Positions 54,163 to 62,271 of a stretch of 64,000 nucleotides of DNA are shown piece after piece (positions within the stretch are counted from its first letter, which is position 1; each line of letters begins with the position of its first letter). The stretch covers positions 1 through 64,000 of the forward strand of contig NZ_MRCM01000001.1 in assembly GCF_002303885.1 (NCBI RefSeq). The letters are read 5' to 3'. The translations under genes were made by a program, and so were the position numbers. Under the pieces are notes generated by a model that ran no database searches, was not told the DNA's origin, and saw only the letters and a program-made list of their open reading frames with translations. This DNA comes from Flavobacterium sp. ACN2. Its GTDB lineage: Bacteria > Bacteroidota > Bacteroidia > Flavobacteriales > Flavobacteriaceae.

Positions 54163-56445
54163 ATGAAAAATTTAAGAAACAGTATTTTTTACGTTGGAGT
54201 TATTGGAGGATTCTCTGTTCTAATGTATTGGATTATTTTGTTAGGCGTAAAACTGGAAACAGGCCGAAATCTTAAAATCCCAACATCTGACAAAAGCCAA
54301 TGGAGCGAGTTTCTCGATTCTCTTATAAAAAATCTGCACCATCCTTTAGCGCTTTTATTGGCGCAGATTGTTACAATTATCTTTGTTGCCCGTATTTTTG
54401 GATGGATTTGCATTAAAATAAAACAGCCTGCCGTAATCGGAGAAATGATTGCGGGAATTGTGATGGGTCCTTCTTTAATCGGAATGTATCTTCCTGAGTT
54501 TTCTGCCGCTTTATTTCCTGCGGAATCACTTGGAAATCTTCAGTTCTTAAGCCAGATTGGTTTAATCCTTTTCATGTATATCGTGGGAATGGAAATCGAT
54601 ATGAAGATTTTGAGAAACAAAGCCCACGATGCTGTAGTGATAAGTCACGCAAGTATTATCATTCCGTTTGTTTTAGGAATGGGACTGGCGTATTTTATCT
54701 ATGACGAGTTTGCCCCCGCAGATGTACAATTCACATCTTTTGGTTTGTTTGCCGGAATCGCGATGAGTATCACAGCTTTTCCGGTGCTTGCCAGAATTGT
54801 GCAGGAACGCGGCATTCATAAAACAAAATTAGGAACGATCGTAATTACCTGTGCCGCTGCCGATGATATTACGGCATGGTGTATTCTTGCGGTTGTAATT
54901 GCAATTGTAAAAGCGGGTTCTTTTGGAAGTGCTATATACACGGTTGTTTTGGCTTTAGGATATGTTTTCTTAATGATTAAAGTGGTTCGTCCGTTCCTTA
55001 AAAGAATCGGAGATTTGTATGCAACAAGCGAAAAATTAAGCAAACCCATTGTTGCCATTTTCTTTTTAACGCTTGTGGTTTCTTCTTACTTAACAGAAGT
55101 TATCGGAATCCATGCTTTATTTGGAGCTTTTATTGCTGGAGCCATCATGCCTGAAAATATTAGATTCAGAAATCTATTTATCGAAAAAGTGGAAGACGTT
55201 GCGCTTGTACTTTTATTGCCATTATTCTTTGTTTTTACTGGTTTAAGAACGCAAATTGGTTTATTGAACGAACCTTATTTATGGAAAATTGCAGGATTAA
55301 TTTTTGCAGTGGCTGTTATAGGTAAATTTGTCAGCAGTGCGCTTGCAGCAAGATTTGTGGGGCAAAACTGGAAAGACAGTTTATCGATTGGAGCTTTGAT
55401 GAATACAAGAGGTTTAACAGAATTAGTGGCTTTAAATATTGGTTACGATCTGGGTGTTTTAAGTCCAGAATTGTTCTCTATGTTTGTTATTATGGCGCTG
55501 GCTACCACGTTTATGACGGGACCAACATTAGATTTAATCAATTGGCTTTTTAGATCTAGCAAACAGGAAACCGAAGAAGATCTTGCATTAAAAAACAAGT
55601 ACCGAATTTTATTGTCTTTTGACAGACCAGAATCTGGAAGGGCTTTACTTAAAGTTGCCGACGGATTAACCAATAAACGTTCTGAAAGTTCTGAAATTAC
55701 AGCCATGCATTTTCTTCCTACAGAAGAATTACACCACTACAACACAGACGTTTATGAAGACGAAAAGTTTAAAGATATTGTGGAAGAATCTGTTGCTTTA
55801 AACCGAAATATCACTACTATGTTTAAGGCATCTTCTGATATTGATAACGAGATTGTAAATGTTGCCAACAAAAGCAAACATGATTTATTATTGGTTGGAA
55901 TTGGGCAATCTATCTATCAAGGAAGTTTATTAGGACGCGTACTCGGATTTACAACTCGAATTATTAATCCTGAAAATATATTGAATACCGTAACGGGAAA
56001 GGAAAACATTTTAGAATCTGCTCCTTTTGATGACGGAACAAGACAAATTATTGCAAAATCTCATATTCCGGTTGGAGTTTTAATTGACAAGGATTTAGCC
56101 GACATCAACACGATTTTTATTCCGCTTTTTAGTTTAAAAGATTGGAGTTTTATTCAGAACTACGTTCAGAAATTTATTCAGAATATCAATGCGAGAATTG
56201 AAATTTTGGATGTCGAAGGTAAAATTATGGCCGATCTGGACACGAAAGAAAAAATTAGGCTAATGGAACAAGTAGCTCCAAACCAGCTGACTCTAAGAAA
56301 AGAACAATCTATTGAAAAAGATTTTCTTGACCAGCAAGATCTTATGCTGATTTCTATTGATGGATGGAAACATTTAGTAGAGAATAAAAGTCCTTGGCTG
56401 GCTAATATACCTTCCACTTTAATTCTTTCTGAAGATAAAAAATAG
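54163..56445 (+). CDS. CPA2-family cation:proton antiporter
   Basis: 760 aa. After a first helix (about 8-28) and a hydrophilic stretch, about 11-12 helices of the Na+/H+ exchanger fold (about 60-460). The double-Asp motif AAADDITAWC (Asp234-235) is the proton/cation site of CPA2 antiporters. The C-terminal 290 residues are soluble with universal-stress-like beta-alpha parts (RILLSFDRPESGRALLKVAD, KHDLLLVGIGQSIYQGSLLG). KefB-like in the membrane part, but no RCK/TrkA-N domain. Probable role in pH or K+/Na+ balance. Monocistronic. Confidence 0.9.
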   Translation: MKNLRNSIFYVGVIGGFSVLMYWIILLGVKLETGRNLKIPTSDKSQWSEFLDSLIKNLHHPLALLLAQIVTIIFVARIFGWICIKIKQPAVIGEMIAGIVMGPSLIGMYLPEFSAALFPAESLGNLQFLSQIGLILFMYIVGMEIDMKILRNKAHDAVVISHASIIIPFVLGMGLAYFIYDEFAPADVQFTSFGLFAGIAMSITAFPVLARIVQERGIHKTKLGTIVITCAAADDITAWCILAVVIAIVKAGSFGSAIYTVVLALGYVFLMIKVVRPFLKRIGDLYATSEKLSKPIVAIFFLTLVVSSYLTEVIGIHALFGAFIAGAIMPENIRFRNLFIEKVEDVALVLLLPLFFVFTGLRTQIGLLNEPYLWKIAGLIFAVAVIGKFVSSALAARFVGQNWKDSLSIGALMNTRGLTELVALNIGYDLGVLSPELFSMFVIMALATTFMTGPTLDLINWLFRSSKQETEEDLALKNKYRILLSFDRPESGRALLKVADGLTNKRSESSEITAMHFLPTEELHHYNTDVYEDEKFKDIVEESVALNRNITTMFKASSDIDNEIVNVANKSKHDLLLVGIGQSIYQGSLLGRVLGFTTRIINPENILNTVTGKENILESAPFDDGTRQIIAKSHIPVGVLIDKDLADINTIFIPLFSLKDWSFIQNYVQKFIQNINARIEILDVEGKIMADLDTKEKIRLMEQVAPNQLTLRKEQSIEKDFLDQQDLMLISIDGWKHLVENKSPWLANIPSTLILSEDKK

Positions 56446-56453
56446 CTTTTTTT

Positions 56454-56507
56454 GTGAAATGTGAATTGTGAAATGTAAATCATTACTTTTAACATTTCAC
56501 ATTTCAC
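56454..56507. terminator. Bidirectional hairpin between convergent genes
   Basis: GTGAAATGTGAA (56454-56465) faces TTCACATTTCAC (56496-56507), with a nested second GTGAAATGT inside. Ends the CPA2 antiporter gene and probably the NAD(P)-binding gene on the other strand. Confidence 0.65.
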
Positions 56508-57146
56508 TTATAAACTAATAATTCTGTCAAGTTCAAGTGTTGTATTTCCTGATGGAAGCGATTTTGGAGCTTTTACTAATTTTTGAGCTAAAAATGCAGT
56601 TGTGATTGGTTTCAGGTTTTTAAAAAGTCCGATGGCGTTGAAGAATTTAATGACTTTTACTGAAATCTTTTCGCCCAAACGATCTGTATTTTCTCGAATT
56701 AAAGGTCCGGGCCTGAAAATAATATATTGAGGAAAATGAAGCTCCTGAAGATAATCTTCTAGTTTTCCTTTCATCATCGAATAATATACATTGCTTTTTG
56801 CCGAAGCTCCGTAAGAAGACACCAAAACCAATGAATTTACATTGTTTTGTTTTGCAGTGGTTGCAAAATCAGCAGGAATATCATAGTCAATTTTCCATTG
56901 CTTCTCTTTTGAGCCCGCATCTTTTAAAGTTGTTCCAATGCAAGAAAAAAGAACATCGCCCGTAATTAATTCCCGAAACGAATTTACATCTGAAAAATCA
57001 ACAACGTGTTCTGTCAATTTTGAATGTGATTTTCCTGTTGGACGTCGCACAAAAATGGAGACTTCTGAATAATCACTACTTTCTAAAAGAAGATTAACCA
57101 ATTCTTTTCCCGTCGCGCCTGTAGCTCCAATTACCAATGCTTTCAT
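56508..57146 (-). CDS. NAD(P)-binding atypical SDR protein
   Basis: 212 aa. Starts MKALVIGATGATGKELV (GATGATG, residues 7-13), an atypical SDR cofactor loop, then RRPTGKS. The YSMMKGKLEDYL motif contains the Tyr-x-x-x-Lys pair. Similar to the HTATIP2/YbjT-like NAD(P)H-binding group. Substrate unknown. Single gene, low information from context. Confidence 0.85.
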   Translation of the reverse strand: MKALVIGATGATGKELVNLLLESSDYSEVSIFVRRPTGKSHSKLTEHVVDFSDVNSFRELITGDVLFSCIGTTLKDAGSKEKQWKIDYDIPADFATTAKQNNVNSLVLVSSYGASAKSNVYYSMMKGKLEDYLQELHFPQYIIFRPGPLIRENTDRLGEKISVKVIKFFNAIGLFKNLKPITTAFLAQKLVKAPKSLPSGNTTLELDRIISL

Positions 57147-57390
57147 AATGTTCGGAATTTTGTATGGTAAATATAATGATCTTTTTATTGAAAAAAACGT
57201 CTACCAATATGTCGTCTACCAATATTTCGCTCCTACGGAGCGTTTTCTTTGGTTATTCTATTTGCTATAAATATTATGCTTCTCCAAAGCATTAAAAAAC
57301 GTATTGTGCTTGGTTTTTCTTTGCTTTTAGACGGTCGAAACCATTGGTTATGCTTCTTTGCTGTAAATATGTTTTTGCTCAGGAGCATTT
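57147..57390. repeat. Imperfect direct repeats in the intergenic gap
   Basis: CGTCTACCAATAT occurs twice in a row (about 57198-57225). TGGTTATTC...AAAGCATT (57250-57293) and TGGTTATGC...GGAGCATTT (57345-57389) are imperfect copies of a 45-bp unit. No gene supported. Confidence 0.55.
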
Positions 57391-57391
57391 A

Positions 57392-57423
57392 TAAAAAAAA
57401 GGCTGTCACCAAAGTGACAGCCT
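57392..57423 (-). terminator. Terminator of the T9SS-sorted propeller gene
   Basis: AGGCTGTCAC and GTGACAGCCT arms with a 4-base centre; the minus strand ends in a T8 run. Confidence 0.88.
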
Positions 57424-57445
57424 CAAATTATTGCAATTCTAAATT

Positions 57446-59725
57446 TTATCTTTTAATAAATTTCTGTGTATACTTTGCTTTGTCTGTTGCAATATTGATA
57501 ATGTAAAAACCTTTGGCAAAATTACTTACATCAATTTGATTGTTGTTAATTCTAGTATTAACGGTTCTTCCATTAACATCATAAATTACAACATCAATAA
57601 CTTCCTCTTCACTACTGATATTCAGATAATCTGAAACTGGATTTGGATAAATAGACAAGTGCACTTTCGTGAATTCATCTCTTCCTAAAGTCGATGTATT
57701 AACTGAAATCGATTTTTCGACCACTTTTCCGTTAGAATTAAAACTAACTACAACTGTTGCTGTTCCTGGATTCTTTGGAGTTAAAACCAATTCTTCGTTA
57801 GCATTAATTTCTGCTAAAACAATATTTTCATCACTATTTGATTTTATCGTTTTTACAATCGCCGCCGAAATATTGTCTTCATCTGAAACCACCGTTTTCA
57901 AATCAATAATTGTTGGACTTAACACTGAAACTTGTGAAGGCAAAATTGAATTGACAACTGGTGCCGTATTATCAGGAAATACCGTCATGGAAGGAAACCA
58001 ATAATAATCGTTTAGAATTTTGGTATCAATTAATTTTCCTGTGTTGTCAAAAGTATGAATCCAGTTTTTTTGATAATGCGCTCCAAATCCGCTTTCGGTT
58101 GTGTTTACAATAATCTGATCTGAAACAGGATCAATTCTTAATGCTGCTCCGTAAGGAATTTGCTTATAAGTTCCGGTTTGTCCTGGAAGTGTTGCAAAGC
58201 TTTCATTGAATGTTTTGGTTGCCACATCAAATTTTATAATTTGAGCGCCCGAAGTAAAGGAGTTGACAGAATTCATCCAATACAAAGCATTCTGTTTATT
58301 GCTATATGTAAAACTTCCTGCATTCCATGCTCCCCAAGAGCCTAAATATTGAGTGGTTGGTATAGCATATTCAACAGTTGCAAAAGTTAAGGGATGAATA
58401 TTAATTATTTTCTTATTTTGAATTCCCCAAACACTTCCATCTTTAGCCTGCGTAACCGAATGGAAAGCTCCAGAAATGGTTTTTACTACCGTATTGGTTT
58501 TAGGATCAATCACCAAAATTCCTGCACTCTGCTTAACAGCAAAAACATATTGCGAAGTACGAATCATATTCCCGATTTGCCCCAAGTACTGACTTCCGCC
58601 ATCTGTTCCTGCAATCAAGCTTCCAACTTTCATATTAGCAATATCAAAGATAAAAATACCATTAGAAGCACCTATATAACCCGTTTTTTCGTCAACACCA
58701 ATAAAAGAACGGCCGTCTCCTCCTCCAATATTATCAAATCCTGCAATTTTTTTCATGGTTAAAGCATCGGCAACAACCAATCTTCCACCAGGCGTATATT
58801 GTGTATCTCCTCCATCTGCCTCTTGTTTCGAAACAAAATAAAACTTATCTCCGTAAATGGTTCCATATTGTGTAGTTGCGCCAAATGTATTGTTATTGTT
58901 CGCTTCGCTGTAAACACGATAATTAATGTTTCCATTATTATCAACAAAATTTACAGATCCGTTAATGTGTCCGAACCAATCTTCGTTTACTATAAAATAA
59001 CCTTTGGTAAAATCTATTGTTTTAGAATAAGGAGCAACTGGAGTAAAAGTTGTGGCAATATCAAAGCTTTCCATATTTGGATTAAAATTCCAGACATCCC
59101 AAGAGCCATTTTGCAATTCACGAGTAGAAGCTCCAACACCAGAATAATTATAATCGGCATCTGTTGGATCTTTAACCCAGTAAGACCAATATCCTACCAT
59201 CCATCCTGACTGCCAGTGATCATTTGGATCGATGCCTGTATAAGAATCAAAATCGTATTCGCTAGTATTAATAAGACCATCAAAAGGATAATAGGGATAG
59301 GTTTTATTTCCGTCCTTGTAAAGTCCGTTTGTGCCTGTTCCGTTCAAATCGAAACCTAATCCGCCAATTGCAGATCCATACTGAGTTCCTTGTTTGAGCA
59401 AGGCAAAGAAACGCGGATCGGCCTTTGCCACGGCTTTAACCATATCTTCTCCTGTTGCAGTTCCATTCCATCTAAAACCCCAAACCAAAGCGTCAGCAGT
59501 TTTACCGTCATTCCATTGCACCACAAATGCAGCCTGATTCGCTCCACTTCCAACCCAAAATTGAATATCTGCAAAAGTGGTTGCATTGGCGCTTTTTGCC
59601 GTTACTTGTTTTTGCGTTACCGTTTTTGATTTAATATCATTTCTAGGAACGCCTTGCACTGTTATCTGTGCATTGGTTAGAAATGCAAAAAACAACATGA
59701 TGACTATAAAGTAATTTTTCTTCAT
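57446..59725 (-). CDS. DUF5074-like propeller protein with T9SS sorting domain
   Basis: 759 aa. Signal peptide (about 1-19). N-terminal domain (about 45-240) with a WVGSGANQAAFVVQWND motif, then a beta-propeller region of DUF5074 type (about 270-580). A short Ig-like domain follows (about 600-675). The C-terminal 70 residues, STLG...LSIYPNPVSDYLNIS to GFYIINIATDKAKYTQKFIKR, are a typical type A sorting domain for the type IX secretion system, so the protein is anchored or released at the surface. Last gene of the uptake locus. Ligand unknown; a role in binding a tetrapyrrole is an inference. Confidence 0.82.
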   Translation of the reverse strand: MKKNYFIVIMLFFAFLTNAQITVQGVPRNDIKSKTVTQKQVTAKSANATTFADIQFWVGSGANQAAFVVQWNDGKTADALVWGFRWNGTATGEDMVKAVAKADPRFFALLKQGTQYGSAIGGLGFDLNGTGTNGLYKDGNKTYPYYPFDGLINTSEYDFDSYTGIDPNDHWQSGWMVGYWSYWVKDPTDADYNYSGVGASTRELQNGSWDVWNFNPNMESFDIATTFTPVAPYSKTIDFTKGYFIVNEDWFGHINGSVNFVDNNGNINYRVYSEANNNNTFGATTQYGTIYGDKFYFVSKQEADGGDTQYTPGGRLVVADALTMKKIAGFDNIGGGDGRSFIGVDEKTGYIGASNGIFIFDIANMKVGSLIAGTDGGSQYLGQIGNMIRTSQYVFAVKQSAGILVIDPKTNTVVKTISGAFHSVTQAKDGSVWGIQNKKIINIHPLTFATVEYAIPTTQYLGSWGAWNAGSFTYSNKQNALYWMNSVNSFTSGAQIIKFDVATKTFNESFATLPGQTGTYKQIPYGAALRIDPVSDQIIVNTTESGFGAHYQKNWIHTFDNTGKLIDTKILNDYYWFPSMTVFPDNTAPVVNSILPSQVSVLSPTIIDLKTVVSDEDNISAAIVKTIKSNSDENIVLAEINANEELVLTPKNPGTATVVVSFNSNGKVVEKSISVNTSTLGRDEFTKVHLSIYPNPVSDYLNISSEEEVIDVVIYDVNGRTVNTRINNNQIDVSNFAKGFYIINIATDKAKYTQKFIKR

Positions 59726-59770
59726 AATTTATTGATTTTTAAATGTTGTGTTAATATTTTTATTTTTTTT

Positions 59771-59920
59771 TAAACACATAGAGACATAGATTTTATTTCA
59801 TCGAAAAGAATAGAAAAAAGAAACTAGTTTCTAACACATAGCTATGTGTTTTTAAACGAGTGAAACGCCTTTTTAAGTTTCTAATCCCGCAGCTACAGGA
59901 CTATGTTTCTATGTGTTTAA
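59771..59920. repeat. AACACATAG-family palindromic repeat, full copy
   Basis: Outer arms TTTAAACACATAGaGACATAG and CTATGTTTCTATGTGTTTAAA, inner GAAACTAGTTTCT dyad next to CACATAGCTATGTG. Runs opposite to the copy at 22755-22892. Lies inside the uptake locus, between its last two genes. Confidence 0.75.
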
Positions 59921-59925
59921 AAAAA

Positions 59926-61122
59926 TTAGTTAAGATGTAAGTCGTAAGCCCCAGAAACTTCTGTAGAAACTTCTCCAAGCCAGCCTGCTTCTTGATTAAT
60001 TGCGGTATAAACTTTTACGAAATCAATTCCTGGAAGTTTGACGTATTTTCCGTTTTTATCTACTGCCCAAGAAATGTCAATATTTGAAGCTTCATCGTTA
60101 TTGGGCGCATTATCGGCATAGCCAAATTCAAACGATTTGCCTACCCAATACGAGCCTTCGCCACTTTGATCGTAGAAATTATCTGCTATTTTGGTTCCTT
60201 TCAAAGTATAAGAAGCGTCGGCAATCCAAAGCGGATAATAACTTTGATTATGAAATACATTTTGCACTTTATAACCTGATTGCCCAGCATTATCCTGCCA
60301 TTTAATATATTCTGTATCAAATTGCCAAAATTCATTTCCTGCCAAAGGTTCCTTATTGGCATCTGGTTTAAAATAAGTGATCTCGTAGTTTTTTACTGTA
60401 GTGCTCTTAAAATATTCACTTCCAGCAATTTCGTACCATTCGTCTTCATCTGGTTTTCCGTTTTTATTCTTGTCATAAGCCACCATAATAATTCCGGGTT
60501 CACACGATCCTGCGCGCGCTTCGTTGGCTTCATTTCCCCAAAAAGCATTTCCTAAAATCTTAAAATCGCGACCGCCCATATTCGGAATCGTATGATCGAA
60601 ACCAAAAACTACATAACCGCCAAAACCACCAAGCGAAATCATAGACGTATTTGAACCCACAATTGCTTTTTTCGCAGCTGCAATGATGTTGGCTTCTGTA
60701 TTTCCTGCTACATATTGCGGAATTTCATTAGTAAACTGCCCAACTGCTGGACGAAAATCAAGTACATTAGAAATATATTTACTGTAAGTTCCCGTTTCTT
60801 TGATCACATTAATTGAAGAATTGTAGACTTTTGATTCTCCATTAATTTCTACTTTTAAAGTCAGCAGATAATTTTTTTGAAAAGGACTAATAAAATCTAA
60901 ATCTGCATTTTCTGAAAGAATAGAATCGTTGATACTCCAAGTCAGTTTTGCAGTATTTGGAAGAGCTGTAGCAATATTCAGCACTTTAAAACGGTCAATT
61001 GTATACGATTCTTTCAGCACTTCTGCAGGAAGCAAATCTTCTTCGTTGTCTTTATCGCAGGCAACAAATCCCAAAAAGATAATTGAAAACAAAGCGATTT
61101 TGAAAAGGTTTTTGTTCGACAT
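59926..61122 (-). CDS. Surface lipoprotein of the uptake locus
   Basis: 398 aa. Lipobox GFVAC (Cys22) followed by DKDNEED, an acidic stretch like the surface-export signal of Bacteroidota lipoproteins. An Ig/PKD-like part (about 40-110), then a domain with GGFGGYVVFGFDHTIPN and a calcium-loop-like DKNKNGKPDEDEWYE. Family often only called a cell-surface protein. Starts 3 bp after the stop of the YncE-like gene, so same operon. Possible helper in ligand capture. Confidence 0.8.
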   Translation of the reverse strand: MSNKNLFKIALFSIIFLGFVACDKDNEEDLLPAEVLKESYTIDRFKVLNIATALPNTAKLTWSINDSILSENADLDFISPFQKNYLLTLKVEINGESKVYNSSINVIKETGTYSKYISNVLDFRPAVGQFTNEIPQYVAGNTEANIIAAAKKAIVGSNTSMISLGGFGGYVVFGFDHTIPNMGGRDFKILGNAFWGNEANEARAGSCEPGIIMVAYDKNKNGKPDEDEWYEIAGSEYFKSTTVKNYEITYFKPDANKEPLAGNEFWQFDTEYIKWQDNAGQSGYKVQNVFHNQSYYPLWIADASYTLKGTKIADNFYDQSGEGSYWVGKSFEFGYADNAPNNDEASNIDISWAVDKNGKYVKLPGIDFVKVYTAINQEAGWLGEVSTEVSGAYDLHLN

Positions 61123-61125
61123 TTT

Positions 61126-62271
61126 TTAATTTTTAGTTATAAAAGCAATATGAGCGGGAATATTTCCAGCGGTAGTTTTCCATTTTAATTTTCCGTCGGG
61201 CGTAAAACAGTAGATATAACCTGTTACTACATAGTTTTGAGCGTCGGTAATGTAGATTTCTTTGGTTTCTGGATTGACTTGAAGACCGTACGGAATCATG
61301 ATTTGTTTGTCGGTTCCGTCTGTGATAATTTGATCTGTAATTACTTTTTTAGTTTTGGTGTCCAAAATTCCGTAACTCACTTTATTGGTTCCCGTTAGAT
61401 AACTCCAAGAAACACTATAGTAATACAATAAATCGTTAACGAGACAAGTTCCAGAAACCGGAATATCGAGTTGCATTTTCTTTTCATCTGTTTGTGTATC
61501 AATTACAAAAAGATTAGACGGCGTGTTGTAATAATCGCCTCGCGAACTCACATAAATATCGCCTTGGCTGTCAATCTGCATGCTGTATAAATTTATTCCA
61601 ACATCGATTTTTTTAATCTCTGTAAACGTTTCCAAATCAATTACAGAAACCGTTCTGTCATAATTTGGAACTCTGTAACCGCCAGAATTGGCGACATATA
61701 ATTTTCCGTTATGAACGACCATTTGTTCGGGCTGATAACCAACCGTTACTTTTCTTTTTATTTCTAATGAAGTCGTATCAATTTCGGCAACAAAACCAAT
61801 TTCAGCATTCGGATTTATTGCAACAGGTCCAGAATACGAACTCACATACGCTTTGTCTTTATAAAAAGCCACATAACGGCAATTTGGAATGTCTATTTTC
61901 TTGATGCGTTTTGCTGTCCATTTTTCTAAAACTTCTACTTTGTTAGAACAATTAATGACCGCATAAACCTTATTTCCGTAGATTTTAATGTCATTTCCAA
62001 CATCTCCCAATTCTTTTACAACCGAAGGATTTCGTTCTGAATAGACATCTGTAGTATAATTTCCTGTTCTGTAATTGAAAACATCCAAACTCGCACGGTT
62101 CATTCCCATATTACCTTCGTTTAGAAGATAAAAACCTTCAATCTTTCCATCGCTTCTTGGCGCTGCAACACTCACATCCGAAGAAAGAAATATCGTTTCG
62201 TCTTCTCTGCAGGAAACTAAAAAAATGGCAATACTTAAACTGAATACTATTTTTAAAATGCTCTTTTTCAT
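61126..62271 (-). CDS. YncE/DUF5074-type beta-propeller lipoprotein (BtuG-like)
   Basis: 381 aa. Lipobox FLVSC (Cys21), then REDET acidic leader. Seven-bladed propeller with repeats like KVEVLEKWTAKRIKKIDIP, TTSLEIKRKVTVGYQPEQMVVHNGKLYVANSG and RTVSVIDLETFTEIKKIDVG. In Bacteroides, BtuG proteins of this form bind vitamin B12 outside the cell and cap the BtuB receptor. Here the gene overlaps the TonB receptor gene by 4 bp (ATGA). The receptor pairing makes a BtuG-like role probable, though the ligand is inferred. Confidence 0.82.
   Translation of the reverse strand: MKKSILKIVFSLSIAIFLVSCREDETIFLSSDVSVAAPRSDGKIEGFYLLNEGNMGMNRASLDVFNYRTGNYTTDVYSERNPSVVKELGDVGNDIKIYGNKVYAVINCSNKVEVLEKWTAKRIKKIDIPNCRYVAFYKDKAYVSSYSGPVAINPNAEIGFVAEIDTTSLEIKRKVTVGYQPEQMVVHNGKLYVANSGGYRVPNYDRTVSVIDLETFTEIKKIDVGINLYSMQIDSQGDIYVSSRGDYYNTPSNLFVIDTQTDEKKMQLDIPVSGTCLVNDLLYYYSVSWSYLTGTNKVSYGILDTKTKKVITDQIITDGTDKQIMIPYGLQVNPETKEIYITDAQNYVVTGYIYCFTPDGKLKWKTTAGNIPAHIAFITKN

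Noticed and set aside
59726..59925. Possible cobalamin riboswitch before the T9SS propeller gene
   Set aside because: No B12-box-like sequence; the gap is occupied by an AACACATAG repeat. If present, the riboswitch should lie beyond 64000.
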